From: Arcticimaribacter sp002477625
Lineage (GTDB): Bacteria; Bacteroidota; Bacteroidia; Flavobacteriales; Flavobacteriaceae
DNA length: 64,000 nt
Reading direction: 5' to 3'
NCBI GenBank assembly: GCA_943846665.1
Contig: OX044358.1
Span: 1,364,001-1,428,000 of the forward strand
Positions 19,278-28,312 of this stretch are shown one piece after another. A program made the translations under genes and the position numbers. Below the pieces are notes generated by a model. It worked only from the letters and a program-made list of their open reading frames with translations, was not told the DNA's origin and did no database searches. Position 1 is the first letter of the stretch, and each line of letters opens with the position of its first letter.

Positions 19278-19987
19278 ATAATTTCTTCAGATTCAAGCAA
19301 AGGTTCATTTTTAAAACGCAAAACAACCTGGGCTATAGTAACCACATCTTTTTCACAGTAAGTTACAATGCGATCTATATTTTTTTCTACATAATATACG
19401 TGGGCAACTTCACTGCCGTCAATATCATCTTTTGGAGAGGGAATACCCAATACTTCTGCCAATAATTTTAGAGAGGTATAGTGTTTAAAATCTCCAAAAC
19501 GCCATAAATGCATGGTATCGATATGCGGAACCTCCCAGGGTTTTTTCCCAAATAGATTGAGGCTTTTGGGTAAATCTATACTATGAATAATCATCCGTCT
19601 AGCGATGTAGGGGAAGTCAAATTCTTTCCCGTTATGCGCACAGAGCACATGAGTTCTTAAATTAAAATGCTTATCAAGTAATTCTTTGAATTCAATTAGC
19701 AGCTGTTTTTCTTCTCCAAAAAAAGTTTTAATTCTAAAATTCCGCCCTTCTGTTTGAGCAACAAAGTACCCTACGGAAATACAAACAATTTTTCCAAACT
19801 CAGCCCAAATTCCAGCCCTTCCATAAAAGGCTTCTGGGCTTTCCTCGGCACCTCTTTGGTAAGCCGATTTTTGTGCCCACAGCTCTTTTCGATAGGACGA
19901 AAGCTCATCAAAATGCTCCTTTTCGGGAACCGTTTCAATGTCTAAAAATAGAATTTTTTTTAAATCAATTTTGTCCAGCATTCTCAA
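19265..19987 (-). CDS. DnaQ-like 3'-5' exonuclease (PolB-type)
   Basis: A stand-alone 3'-5' exonuclease of the ribonuclease H-like superfamily. The acidic metal ligands are in ILFLDIETVP (Exo I), CAHNGKEFDFPYIARRM (Exo II) and YCEKDVVTIAQVVLRF (Exo III). At about 240 residues it matches the Bacteroidota family often labelled 'predicted 3'-5' exonuclease related to PolB'. The start is either the ATG at 19987 or the one at 19981 (MLDKIDLKK). Both overlap the end of the serine hydrolase gene. The substrate (DNA or RNA) is unknown. Confidence 0.88.
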   Translation of the reverse strand: MRMLDKIDLKKILFLDIETVPEKEHFDELSSYRKELWAQKSAYQRGAEESPEAFYGRAGIWAEFGKIVCISVGYFVAQTEGRNFRIKTFFGEEKQLLIEFKELLDKHFNLRTHVLCAHNGKEFDFPYIARRMIIHSIDLPKSLNLFGKKPWEVPHIDTMHLWRFGDFKHYTSLKLLAEVLGIPSPKDDIDGSEVAHVYYVEKNIDRIVTYCEKDVVTIAQVVLRFKNEPLLESEEIIWLR

Positions 19988-21119
19988 GCATTTTGTAGGC
20001 TTCTTCTACATATAAATGGAATACTTTTGGAAAAGGAGCGCCATTTGTTTTTTGGGTAAGATGTCCCAAACGAACAACAATAAGGTTGTCTTCTGGAATT
20101 ACAATTACGTATTGTCCTAAGTGTCCTCGCATGGCAAAAAGGGGCTTCCCGTCGATTTCAGATAACCACCATCCATAACCATATTCTGGACTCTTTTCAA
20201 ATCGGGGACGCGTACTCAAAGCAACATAACTGGAATCAATTATTTGTTCTCCATTCCATTTCCCATGATCCTTATAGAGTTTTCCAAAACGCGCAAAGTC
20301 TTTAGCATTTGATGCAAAACAACAAAATGCTTTTTCCATTCCATTGGCTTTACTATCGATCTGCCAAAGCGCATCTTCTTTTGCCCCCAAGGGTTTCCAA
20401 AAATTCTCAGAAAAATAGGTACTTAGATTTGAGCCAACGGCCTTGCTAATGACCATTCCTAAAAGTTGGGTGTTTCCACTCAAGTAAAGATATTCTTGCC
20501 CAGGTTTTCCAATGATTTTTCTGTTACGCAAAAGACGCTGTAAATCATGAGTAAAGTAAGACTCTGTGGTTACATTTAAGGGGTTGTAATATTCTTCAGT
20601 CCAATCGAGACCCGACGCCATACTCGCCAAATCACCAACGGTAAGTTCGGCGGCAAAACCTTCATTGAAATTTTCGAAAAAATCCCCAACCTTTTGGTCT
20701 ATACTTTTAATTTTCCCCTCTTCAATTGCCTTGCCCAACATTCCGGTGACCATGCTCTTGGACATCGAAAACGAATTACTTTTGGAGGTGTCCGAATAAC
20801 CGTCGTAATATTTTTCATAAACAATACTGTCATTTTTAATGATCAGATATGCAACACTTTTGTACTCTTTATGGGCTTTTAATAGGCGTTCTGTTGGTTC
20901 AATGGTATTATAGTTTTTATGAAGAGGCCATTCTTGTGGTTGTTCAGCAGCTTCAACAGTTCGGTTGTCGAACACCTCGTAATCTTCCAGAAAAGCAGTT
21001 TTATGACCTGTGCCGTATATTTTATAGATTCCCGGAAGGACGTAACTGTAAGGACTTATATAGAGGAGAGCAAATAAGAGCACTAGGGTGCTGAATACAA
21101 CTTGTAATATTTTTTTCAT
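19965..21119 (-). CDS. Serine hydrolase (beta-lactamase class C family)
   Basis: A 384-residue class C beta-lactamase-fold hydrolase held in the membrane by an N-terminal hydrophobic segment (residues 3-23) or a signal peptide. The catalytic motif SMSK lies at residues 118-121, the Tyr motif is in YLYLSGNTQ, and a late GHLGQYVIVIPEDNLIVVRLGH replaces the KTG region. This differs in sequence from the frameshifted hydrolase at 7233-8382 but belongs to the same superfamily. Such proteins can be esterases or peptidases acting on cell-wall or D-amino-acid substrates; no specific role can be assigned. It overlaps the exonuclease gene and lies 39 bp after ogt. Confidence 0.9.
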   Translation of the reverse strand: MKKILQVVFSTLVLLFALLYISPYSYVLPGIYKIYGTGHKTAFLEDYEVFDNRTVEAAEQPQEWPLHKNYNTIEPTERLLKAHKEYKSVAYLIIKNDSIVYEKYYDGYSDTSKSNSFSMSKSMVTGMLGKAIEEGKIKSIDQKVGDFFENFNEGFAAELTVGDLASMASGLDWTEEYYNPLNVTTESYFTHDLQRLLRNRKIIGKPGQEYLYLSGNTQLLGMVISKAVGSNLSTYFSENFWKPLGAKEDALWQIDSKANGMEKAFCCFASNAKDFARFGKLYKDHGKWNGEQIIDSSYVALSTRPRFEKSPEYGYGWWLSEIDGKPLFAMRGHLGQYVIVIPEDNLIVVRLGHLTQKTNGAPFPKVFHLYVEEAYKMLENAGQN

Positions 21120-21158
21120 GAATGTAATGGTTAGTCGTTTTAAATTTAGTTTGTCGTG

Positions 21159-21635
21159 TTAAAAAGGAATTTCTGTTTGAAAAGGAAATCCTTCCTTTTC
21201 TAAGAGCCATTTTTTCTTGTCTAGTCCAGATGCAAAGCCTACCAAACTACCGTCACTTCCAATAACACGATGACAAGGTACAGCCACCAAGATAGGGTTT
21301 TTTCCTATAGCTGCAGCAACTGCTCGAACTGCTTTGGTGTTACCATATATTTGTGCTACTTCTATATAGGGAAGTGTTTTTCCGAATGGAATTGTCAGGA
21401 GAATATTCCAAACCTGTTTTTGAAATTCAGTCCCTTTTGGGTTCATTAGAAAAGTAAATGTCGTTCGGCTCCCCTCAATATATTCTTTAAGTTGTTTTAC
21501 ACTCGCCTCAAGTACCTTCGGAATGGGCTGCTTTTTTATCGGCTGTTCTTCTTGAATACTAATGGTCTGAACACCTGCATCATCTCCTGTTATTTCGATT
21601 ATTCCTAAAGTGCTTTTGAATTGAACGGATTGCAT
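21159..21635 (-). CDS. ogt: Methylated-DNA-[protein]-cysteine S-methyltransferase
   Basis: Suicidal repair protein that moves the alkyl group from O6-methylguanine (or O4-methylthymine) to its own cysteine. The active-site motif PCHRV is at residues 120-124 (Cys121), preceded by the helix-turn-helix region GTEFQKQVWNILLTIPFGKT and followed by GFASGLDKKKWLLEKEG. The 158-residue length fits the Ogt form without an Ada domain. It is the first gene of a leftward run (ogt, serine hydrolase, exonuclease, ABC ATPase). Confidence 0.95.
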   Translation of the reverse strand: MQSVQFKSTLGIIEITGDDAGVQTISIQEEQPIKKQPIPKVLEASVKQLKEYIEGSRTTFTFLMNPKGTEFQKQVWNILLTIPFGKTLPYIEVAQIYGNTKAVRAVAAAIGKNPILVAVPCHRVIGSDGSLVGFASGLDKKKWLLEKEGFPFQTEIPF

Positions 21636-21779
21636 TTTTATTTGGGTTTATAAGCATAAAGCTAATAAGAATAGATGAGTAAAACCAAATTTGGTCCATA
21701 CGCTGCCTCGATATTTTTGATTTTAGTAAAATCTTTCAGCATTATAATTTGTTGCCAGTTTAAAATATTTTAATATTAC

Positions 21780-21826
21780 TAATCAAATCACTAAATGCTG
21801 ATCGAGTAGTGTTCAAGATTTGATTA
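21780..21826. promoter_or_regulatory. 10-bp perfect inverted repeat ahead of the hydroxyproline operon
   Basis: TAATCAAATC (21780-21789) is repeated as its exact reverse complement GATTTGATTA (21817-21826). A nested ACTA/TAGT pair lies inside (21790-21793 and 21807-21810). It sits about 50 bp before the start of the first catabolic gene, in a 240-bp non-coding gap, and has no T-tract. It could be an operator for a dimeric regulator or a structured leader. Confidence 0.5.
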
Positions 21827-21875
21827 GGTCAGAAGATGATTGCTAAGGATTTTAATACTCAATACTAGAAAAGAT

Positions 21876-22796
21876 ATGATAAATTTTAAATGGCAGGGTG
21901 TAATGCCCGCATTAACGACCCAGTTTGATGTACAGGAGCAGTTGAATTTAGATGCTTTTGAATTGAATTTGGTTGCACAAATAGAAGCAGGTGTTCACGG
22001 AATTGTTTTAGGAGGAACTTTAGGCGAAGCAAGTACATTAACCGCTGCCGAAAAAGTATTGCTGCTTAAAAAAGCTCAGGACGTTATTTCAGGTAGAATT
22101 CCAGTAATCATTAATATAGCCGAACAATCAACTGCAGATGCTATAGCAGCAGCTCAAGCCGCCGAAGCTAACGGTGCTGATGGATTGATGTTACTCCCGC
22201 CAATGCGTTACAAAGCAACAGACGAAGAAACGGTTCAATATTTTGCAGCCATAGCTCAGTCGACCAAACTTCCGATTATGATTTACAACAACCCAGTGGA
22301 TTATAAGATTGAGGTAACTTTAGACATGTTCGATGAATTACAACAGTATAAAAATATTCAGGCGGTAAAAGAATCTACTCGTGACATCTCTAATGTTACC
22401 CGAATGATCAACCGTTTTGGTTCACGGTATCAGATCTTATGCGGAGTAGACACCTTGGCAATGGAGAGCTTGGTTATGGGAGCCGACGGATGGGTAGCCG
22501 GATTGGTAGATGCGTTTCCAAGAGAAACCGTTGCTATATTCGCCTATACCAAAGCAGGAAAAATTGATGAAGCACTAAGGATATACCGCTGGTTTTTACC
22601 TCTTTTAGAACTGGATATTTCACCACAATTGGTGCAAAATATAAAGCAATGTGAAGTTTCAACAGGGATAGGCACGGGACACGTTCGAAAGCCGCGCCTC
22701 ATACTGAAAGGAGCTGAACGCATTCGAGTTCAGAAAATAATCGACGACTCATTGGCTACACAACCGGATTTAGGAAACTATAAAACATACTTATGA
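21876..22796 (+). CDS. Dihydrodipicolinate synthase family protein, probable 1-pyrroline-4-hydroxy-2-carboxylate deaminase
   Basis: A DapA-fold (NAL superfamily) TIM barrel of 306 residues with Schiff-base Lys165 (IQAVKESTRDI) and Tyr137 (IMIYNNPVDY), matching the family's catalytic pair. Within this operon it is best read as the deaminase that converts 1-pyrroline-4-hydroxy-2-carboxylate to 2-oxoglutarate semialdehyde, not as a lysine-biosynthesis enzyme. I chose the ATG at 21876 because the family begins MxFxWQGVMPALTT; the codon at 21840 would add twelve unrelated residues. Its stop overlaps the next start in an ATGA, so translation is probably coupled. Confidence 0.88.
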   Translation: MINFKWQGVMPALTTQFDVQEQLNLDAFELNLVAQIEAGVHGIVLGGTLGEASTLTAAEKVLLLKKAQDVISGRIPVIINIAEQSTADAIAAAQAAEANGADGLMLLPPMRYKATDEETVQYFAAIAQSTKLPIMIYNNPVDYKIEVTLDMFDELQQYKNIQAVKESTRDISNVTRMINRFGSRYQILCGVDTLAMESLVMGADGWVAGLVDAFPRETVAIFAYTKAGKIDEALRIYRWFLPLLELDISPQLVQNIKQCEVSTGIGTGHVRKPRLILKGAERIRVQKIIDDSLATQPDLGNYKTYL

Positions 22797-24340
22797 TTCA
22801 AGGAAAAAGTGTAATCAACGGAAAAGAAGTTCAATCCAAAAACAAAGCTTCTTTCTTTACCTATAGTGCGGAGACTAGTAAGCAATTGCCGCAGCAGTAT
22901 GACAATGCGACTTTAGAAGACATTGACTACAGTTGTGAGGTTGCAGCGCAAGTATTTGCAGAGTATGCAGCAACCAGTTCGACAACACGCGCAGCTTTTT
23001 TGTTACAAATTAAAACAGAGCTGGAACATAATAAAGCTGCTATCCTTGCCCAATATCAATTGGAATCGGGTTATCCAGAAGGGAGAGCTCAAGGAGAGTT
23101 TATGCGTACATTAGGGCAGATTCAGAGTTTTGCGGATTTATTAAATGAAGGCTCTTATGTAAAAGCAGTTTTGGATGTAGGCATCGAAGGTGCCCCCGAT
23201 TTACGTAAAATGCACTTTCCGATTGGACCCGTTGTTGTTTTTGGAGCCAGTAATTTTCCCTTAGCTTTTTCAACCGCAGGAGGGGATACCATTTCGGCTC
23301 TAGCTGCAGGATGCCCTGTAATTCTAAAAGGACATCCCTATCATGCAGGTACAAGCGAATTGGTAGCTCAAGCCATACAGATTGCCGTACAAAAAAGTGG
23401 TCTGCCTGCTGGAATTTTTGCACACTTGCATGGCGAATCAATTGGAGTTGGTCAACGTTTGGTTGAACATTCTAATGTCAAAGCTGTTGGCTTTACTGGA
23501 AGTTATAAGGCTGGAAAAGCACTTTATGATATCGCCCAAAAAAGAAAAGAACCCATTCCAATGTTTGCTGAAATGGGCAGTGTAAACCCTGTTTTTATTT
23601 TACCGAATCGTTTAGCCTCGGAAACATCCCTAGCGGTCGATCTCGCCAATTCTATTCAAATGGGTACAGGGCAATTCTGTACCAATCCGGGATTAATAGT
23701 CATCAGCGGGCAAGCTTCAACTGTTTTTATCGAACAACTGGCATCAGAGATTCTAAGGGGTGAACCTACCACTATGGTACATCCCAATATTAGCAGAAAT
23801 TACGAACATCAACTGCAAAACATCAAAAACCAAGGGGTAACAATCCACAAAGGAAGCCTCGAGGCAAATTGTCCGGCTTTGGGGGTTATTTCTGCTGAAG
23901 AGGTTTTGAAAAATACAAATGTTTTGGAAGAGGTTTTCGGACCTTTTAGCTTGGTTATTCATTGCGCAACAACGGAAGAATTACACGCAATTGCCAAGGT
24001 TCTTCCCGGACAATTAACCGCAACGATTCTAGGAGAAGCTGAAGAACTAAACGACAACAAACAACTACTTGACAAGGTTCAACAAAAAGCGGGTCGTTTG
24101 CTCTTCAAAGGTGTGCCTACTGGAGTTGCTGTTACACCTTCAATGAATCACGGCGGACCTTTTCCTGCTTCTACCGACAGTCGTTTTACATCTGTTGGAA
24201 CCTCGTCAATTGAACGTTGGCTTAGGCCCGTATGTTTTCAGGATTGCCCTCGACAATTACTTCCAGAGGCTTTGAAAGATGAAAATCCATTGCAGATTTT
24301 TCGCAGCTTGAATAAGCAACTTACAAAATCAACCGTATGA
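22793..24340 (+). CDS. Aldehyde dehydrogenase, probable 2-oxoglutarate semialdehyde dehydrogenase
   Basis: NAD(P)-dependent aldehyde dehydrogenase of 515 residues. The cofactor and catalytic motifs are VVFGASNFPLAF, VGFTGSYKAGK, the general-base Glu260 in FAEMGSVNPVFI and catalytic Cys296 in MGTGQFCTNPG. The sequence style (FPLAFSTAGGDTISALAAGCPV) is that of the 2-oxoglutarate semialdehyde dehydrogenases of hydroxyproline and pentose/aldarate catabolism, which produce 2-oxoglutarate. It overlaps both neighbours by 4 bp (ATGA), which places it firmly in the operon. Confidence 0.92.
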   Translation: MIQGKSVINGKEVQSKNKASFFTYSAETSKQLPQQYDNATLEDIDYSCEVAAQVFAEYAATSSTTRAAFLLQIKTELEHNKAAILAQYQLESGYPEGRAQGEFMRTLGQIQSFADLLNEGSYVKAVLDVGIEGAPDLRKMHFPIGPVVVFGASNFPLAFSTAGGDTISALAAGCPVILKGHPYHAGTSELVAQAIQIAVQKSGLPAGIFAHLHGESIGVGQRLVEHSNVKAVGFTGSYKAGKALYDIAQKRKEPIPMFAEMGSVNPVFILPNRLASETSLAVDLANSIQMGTGQFCTNPGLIVISGQASTVFIEQLASEILRGEPTTMVHPNISRNYEHQLQNIKNQGVTIHKGSLEANCPALGVISAEEVLKNTNVLEEVFGPFSLVIHCATTEELHAIAKVLPGQLTATILGEAEELNDNKQLLDKVQQKAGRLLFKGVPTGVAVTPSMNHGGPFPASTDSRFTSVGTSSIERWLRPVCFQDCPRQLLPEALKDENPLQIFRSLNKQLTKSTV

Positions 24341-26055
24341 AAAGACTAACCTATATCGTTCTTTGTTTAGCCCTCAGCCTGGGCTGTTCTTCAATTGCTG
24401 AAGACCAACTAGCGCTACAAGAATGCATTGATCAATACGAAGCGTATGATTCTTATGATAGAGCAGCTTTTCCTTTAGGCGATCATACCGAAGAGCGTTA
24501 TCAAGCCGATTATGATTTTTATGGAACCTTACTAGAAAAAATGGCTGGGATAACGGAAGCTAGACTTACTTCTGAAGATCGAATTTCATTAAAACTTTTA
24601 ACGTTTTTAGTAGAAGATCACCGCGCTAATTTTGAATTTAAAACCCACCTGAATCCCTTATTATCCGATTCGGGTTTTCACAACAGTTTGGTCTACCGTG
24701 TTCGTCCTTTGACTTCAAAAAAACAAAGTATTGCCTACCTCAAAATGCTGCAGGCTATTCCAATGTTTGTAGATCAAAACCTTATTTTATTAAAAAAGGG
24801 GCTTGAATCGGGTGTGTCTCAGCCCTTAATTATTTTTGAGGGATATGAAAGTAGTTATGACAAACACATTACAGAAACGGTTGAGGATAATTTCTATTTT
24901 TCACCCTTTATAAATCTTCCGGATCAATTTTCTTCCAAAGAAAAAGATTCGATACTTGGTGTTGCGCATGCCACTATTCAAAAAGATGTGATCCCTTCTT
25001 TTCAAAAAATCAAATCCTTTTTTGAAACGGAATATTATCCTCAAACTAGAAAAGCAATTGGGGTTAGCCAAACACCAAACGGAGCAGCCTTTTACAAAGA
25101 CAGGATAGCCTATTATACTACTTTGGATATGACTGCAGAAGAAGTACATCAATTGGGTTTGAACGAGGTTGCTAAAATTAAAAATGCCATGGAGTCGATT
25201 ATTGAGGAAGTTGACTTTCAAGGAAGTTTCGAAGACTTTTTTGCGTTCTTAAGATCGGATAAGCAATTTTATGCCCAATCGGGAGACGAACTTTTGATGC
25301 GGGCTCGTGATATTGCAAAACGCTTGGATGAGCAACTCCCTAAATTTTTTAAAACCCTACCCCGAACCCCTTATGGAGTTGCAGCTGTTCCCGATGCAAT
25401 TGCACCAAAGTATACTGGAGGACGGTATATCCCTACCCGTCCCAATAGTACAAATCCGGGGTATTATTGGGTCAATACGTATAACTTGCCCAGCCGTCCC
25501 TTATACGTTCTTCCGGCACTTACCGCCCACGAAGCAGTTCCGGGACATCACTTACAAATGGCCTTAAATTCTGAGTTATCAACCGAAATTCCGAGTTTTA
25601 GAAGATCCCTCTATTTGTCTGCCTATGGAGAAGGATGGGGTCTCTATACAGAAGCCCTCGCTGGAGAAATGGGCATATATACAACAGCTTACGAACGTTT
25701 TGGTCAGCTTACCTATTCCATGTGGCGGGCTTGTCGCTTGGTTGTAGACACAGGAATTCACGCTTTTGGATGGAGTAAAGAACAAGCAGTTGAATTTATG
25801 ACTGCAAACACAGCTCTTTCATTTCATGAAATCAATACCGAGGTAGATCGGTACATCTCTTGGCCGGGTCAAGCCTTGGCTTATAAGGTTGGAGAATTGA
25901 AAATCTCTGAGCTCAGACAAAAAGCTGAAGATGCTCTTGGAGAGCAATTTGATATTCGAGAATTTCACAACATTATTTTACAAAAAGGAACCCTAACCCT
26001 TCCACTAATGGAGGAAGAAGTGGCCGCCTATATTAAGCAAGAATTGAATGAGTAG
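24337..26055 (+). CDS. DUF885 family putative zinc metallopeptidase lipoprotein
   Basis: A 572-residue DUF885 protein. The N-terminus MKRLTYIVLCLALSLGC ends in a lipobox (Cys17), so it should be lipid-anchored outside the cytoplasm. The family metal-binding motif HEAVPGHH is at residues 398-405, followed by YGEGWGLYTEAL, which supplies a further Glu. Some DUF885 members have been described as peptidases; exact specificity here is unknown. It overlaps the aldehyde dehydrogenase by 4 bp and the epimerase gene by 8 bp, so it is part of the hydroxyproline operon. A reasonable inference is that it trims hydroxyproline-containing peptides before uptake. Confidence 0.88.
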   Translation: MKRLTYIVLCLALSLGCSSIAEDQLALQECIDQYEAYDSYDRAAFPLGDHTEERYQADYDFYGTLLEKMAGITEARLTSEDRISLKLLTFLVEDHRANFEFKTHLNPLLSDSGFHNSLVYRVRPLTSKKQSIAYLKMLQAIPMFVDQNLILLKKGLESGVSQPLIIFEGYESSYDKHITETVEDNFYFSPFINLPDQFSSKEKDSILGVAHATIQKDVIPSFQKIKSFFETEYYPQTRKAIGVSQTPNGAAFYKDRIAYYTTLDMTAEEVHQLGLNEVAKIKNAMESIIEEVDFQGSFEDFFAFLRSDKQFYAQSGDELLMRARDIAKRLDEQLPKFFKTLPRTPYGVAAVPDAIAPKYTGGRYIPTRPNSTNPGYYWVNTYNLPSRPLYVLPALTAHEAVPGHHLQMALNSELSTEIPSFRRSLYLSAYGEGWGLYTEALAGEMGIYTTAYERFGQLTYSMWRACRLVVDTGIHAFGWSKEQAVEFMTANTALSFHEINTEVDRYISWPGQALAYKVGELKISELRQKAEDALGEQFDIREFHNIILQKGTLTLPLMEEEVAAYIKQELNE

Positions 26056-27052
26056 CATTACAAAATTCAGTTGTATTGACGGCAATACGGCTGGTAATCC
26101 TGTTCGTGTTGTAACGTCACCGACGCCAAAACTTGAAGGGAATACCATGATGGAAAAACGACTTCATTTTCTTAAAGAATTTGATTGGATTCGTAAAGGC
26201 TTGATGTTTGAGCCCAGAGGACACGATATGATGAGTGGAAGTTTTTTCTTTCCTCCACAGCATCCCTTGAACGATGTTGCAGTTTTATTTATAGAAACGA
26301 GCGGATGCTTGCCCATGTGTGGTCATGGCCTTATCGGAACCATCACGATTTTAATTGAACAGAAGTTAGTTTTACCAAAAGAAAAGGGGGTCCTACGGGT
26401 AGAAACACCAGCTGGATTAATAACAGCAACATATACCCAAGAAGGCGATAAAGTTACTGCAGTTAAATTTACCAACATCGCTTCCTTTCTCTACGCTTCG
26501 GGTCTTGAAGTAAACCACCCAGTATTGGGGAAGTTAAAAGTTGATGTAGCCTACGGAGGAAATTTTTATGCGATTGTAGATCCTCAGGAAAACTTTAGGG
26601 GTATTGAAGATTATACAGCTGGGAAATTAATTGATTACAGCAAATCCTTACGGACTTTGATCAACGAATTACAAGAATTTATTCATCCGGAGGATTCGAA
26701 TATTCAAGGATGCAGTCATGTTTTATGGGCAGGAAAAACACTTGATAAAACCTCCACAGCTCGAAATGCTGTTTTTTATGGAGACAAAGCAATCGATCGT
26801 TCTCCTTGTGGAACAGGTACTTCGGCTCGGATGGCTCAATGGTTTGCCCAAGACAAACTAAAGCTTGGGTCGAATTTTATTCACGAAAGCATTATTGGTT
26901 CTATCTTTAAGGGAACAGTAGAACAAAAAACAACAGTTGGGTCCTTTTCAGCAATTGTACCAAGCATCGAAGGAAGTGCTCGTATAACAGGGTACAACAC
27001 CCTACTTATTGATTCTGAAGACCCCTATGCAGCAGGATTTCAAGTTATTTGA
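26048..27052 (+). CDS. 4-hydroxyproline 2-epimerase (proline racemase family)
   Basis: A 334-residue proline racemase-fold enzyme expected to invert trans-4-hydroxy-L-proline to cis-4-hydroxy-D-proline. Both catalytic thiols are present: Cys91 in LPMCGHG and Cys254 in SPCGTGTSARMA. This pair marks racemases/epimerases; trans-3-hydroxyproline dehydratases replace the second Cys. The neighbouring D-amino-acid oxidoreductase, pyrroline deaminase and semialdehyde dehydrogenase point to hydroxyproline and not proline. It overlaps the DUF885 gene by 8 bp and is 6 bp before the oxidoreductase. Confidence 0.93.
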   Translation: MSSITKFSCIDGNTAGNPVRVVTSPTPKLEGNTMMEKRLHFLKEFDWIRKGLMFEPRGHDMMSGSFFFPPQHPLNDVAVLFIETSGCLPMCGHGLIGTITILIEQKLVLPKEKGVLRVETPAGLITATYTQEGDKVTAVKFTNIASFLYASGLEVNHPVLGKLKVDVAYGGNFYAIVDPQENFRGIEDYTAGKLIDYSKSLRTLINELQEFIHPEDSNIQGCSHVLWAGKTLDKTSTARNAVFYGDKAIDRSPCGTGTSARMAQWFAQDKLKLGSNFIHESIIGSIFKGTVEQKTTVGSFSAIVPSIEGSARITGYNTLLIDSEDPYAAGFQVI

Positions 27053-27058
27053 TTTGAT

Positions 27059-28312
27059 ATGAAAAAAAAAGTAGTCGTAATTGGAGGAGGGATTGTAGGT
27101 CTATCTACCGCATTTTATTTGAGAGCAGAAGGACATGAAGTGGTTGTATTGGATAAGGGAACCCTTTCTGAAGGAGCCTCTTTCGTCAATGCTGGGTATT
27201 TAACTCCAAGTCATATCGTTCCCCTCGCTGCGCCGGGAATGATTTCTAAAGGGTTGAAGTGGATGTTCAATTCTTCCAGTCCTTTTTACATCAAACCCCG
27301 ATTGGATGCCGATTTAATTTCCTGGGGTTGGAAATTCATGCGTTCCTGTTCTAAGGCCCATGTTCAACGTTCGTTATCTGTAATAAAAGACATCAATGTA
27401 TTGAGTAAAGATTTGTATCACGAAATGCACCAATCCATGGATTTTGATTTCCATTTAGAAGATCGAGGGGTATTGATGGCTTTTAAAACTGCAAAGGCAG
27501 AAAAGGAAGAATTTTCTGTAATGCAAGCTGCCCGAGACTTGGGATTGGATGTTTCTTTGATTGGACAGGATGAGGTCAATCAACTGCAGCCTGGGGTTGC
27601 AATGAATATCGCTGGGGCGTATCATTACCGTTGTGATGCACATACAACTCCAGGGGTTTTTATGCATCAGCTACGCGACAATATTCTCACCAATGGAGTT
27701 TCTGTTCACACGAAAACTACTGTAAACGGATTTGAAGTTGTCAATAATCGAATTAAAAAAGTACAAACCGATCAAGGAGATTTTGAGGCAGATGAAGTTG
27801 TTTTTGCTGCTGGCGCTTGGACAGAAAAACTCCTAAAGCCTTTAAAAATTGCCCTTTCTATTCAGGCAGGAAAAGGATACCGAATCAATGTGGAGGCACC
27901 AACTGGAATTACAATGCCTGCTATACTAATGGAATCAAAAGTAGCGGTAACCCCCATGCAGGGATTCACTCGTTTTTCGGGAACGATGGAAATTGCAGGA
28001 ATTAATACTAGTATTCGGATGAATCGAGTTCAGGCCATTGCCCAAGCATCGAGTCAGTATTATCAAGGAATAGCGATTGCGAAAGAAGATCAAGAGCAGG
28101 CGCATTGTGGTTTACGACCGCTGTCTCCGGACGGATTACCGTTTATTGGAAGACATTCTTCTTGTTCTAATTTGGTTCTGGCAACTGGCCATGCCATGAT
28201 GGGTTGGAGTTTAGGCCCCGGAACTGGAAAATTAGTTTCTGAAATTATTTCGGGTAAAAAAACATCCATGGACCTAACCGCCTTTGCGCCTGAACGAAAG
28301 TACGGACTATAG
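27059..28312 (+). CDS. FAD-dependent oxidoreductase, probable cis-4-hydroxy-D-proline dehydrogenase
   Basis: A DadA/DAAO-type flavoprotein of 417 residues with the FAD loop GGGIVG (9-14), the ribose-binding VVLDKGTLSEGASFVNAGYL and the C-terminal CGLRPLSPDGLPFIGRH. DadA-like enzymes oxidise D-amino acids to imines and pass electrons to the respiratory chain. In this operon the substrate should be cis-4-hydroxy-D-proline, yielding 1-pyrroline-4-hydroxy-2-carboxylate for the DapA-like deaminase. It is the last gene of the operon, and its end overlaps the convergent outer-membrane protein gene by 6 bp. No dedicated transporter or regulator is seen. Confidence 0.9.
   Translation: MKKKVVVIGGGIVGLSTAFYLRAEGHEVVVLDKGTLSEGASFVNAGYLTPSHIVPLAAPGMISKGLKWMFNSSSPFYIKPRLDADLISWGWKFMRSCSKAHVQRSLSVIKDINVLSKDLYHEMHQSMDFDFHLEDRGVLMAFKTAKAEKEEFSVMQAARDLGLDVSLIGQDEVNQLQPGVAMNIAGAYHYRCDAHTTPGVFMHQLRDNILTNGVSVHTKTTVNGFEVVNNRIKKVQTDQGDFEADEVVFAAGAWTEKLLKPLKIALSIQAGKGYRINVEAPTGITMPAILMESKVAVTPMQGFTRFSGTMEIAGINTSIRMNRVQAIAQASSQYYQGIAIAKEDQEQAHCGLRPLSPDGLPFIGRHSSCSNLVLATGHAMMGWSLGPGTGKLVSEIISGKKTSMDLTAFAPERKYGL

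Noticed and set aside
21876..22796. Lysine-biosynthesis dapA
   Set aside because: Operon context (aldehyde dehydrogenase, epimerase, D-amino-acid oxidoreductase) fits hydroxyproline breakdown; the sequence around the active site differs from typical DapA.
26048..27052. Trans-3-hydroxyproline dehydratase instead of epimerase
   Set aside because: The second catalytic residue is Cys254; dehydratases carry Thr or Ser there. The neighbouring D-amino-acid oxidoreductase also requires an epimerase product.
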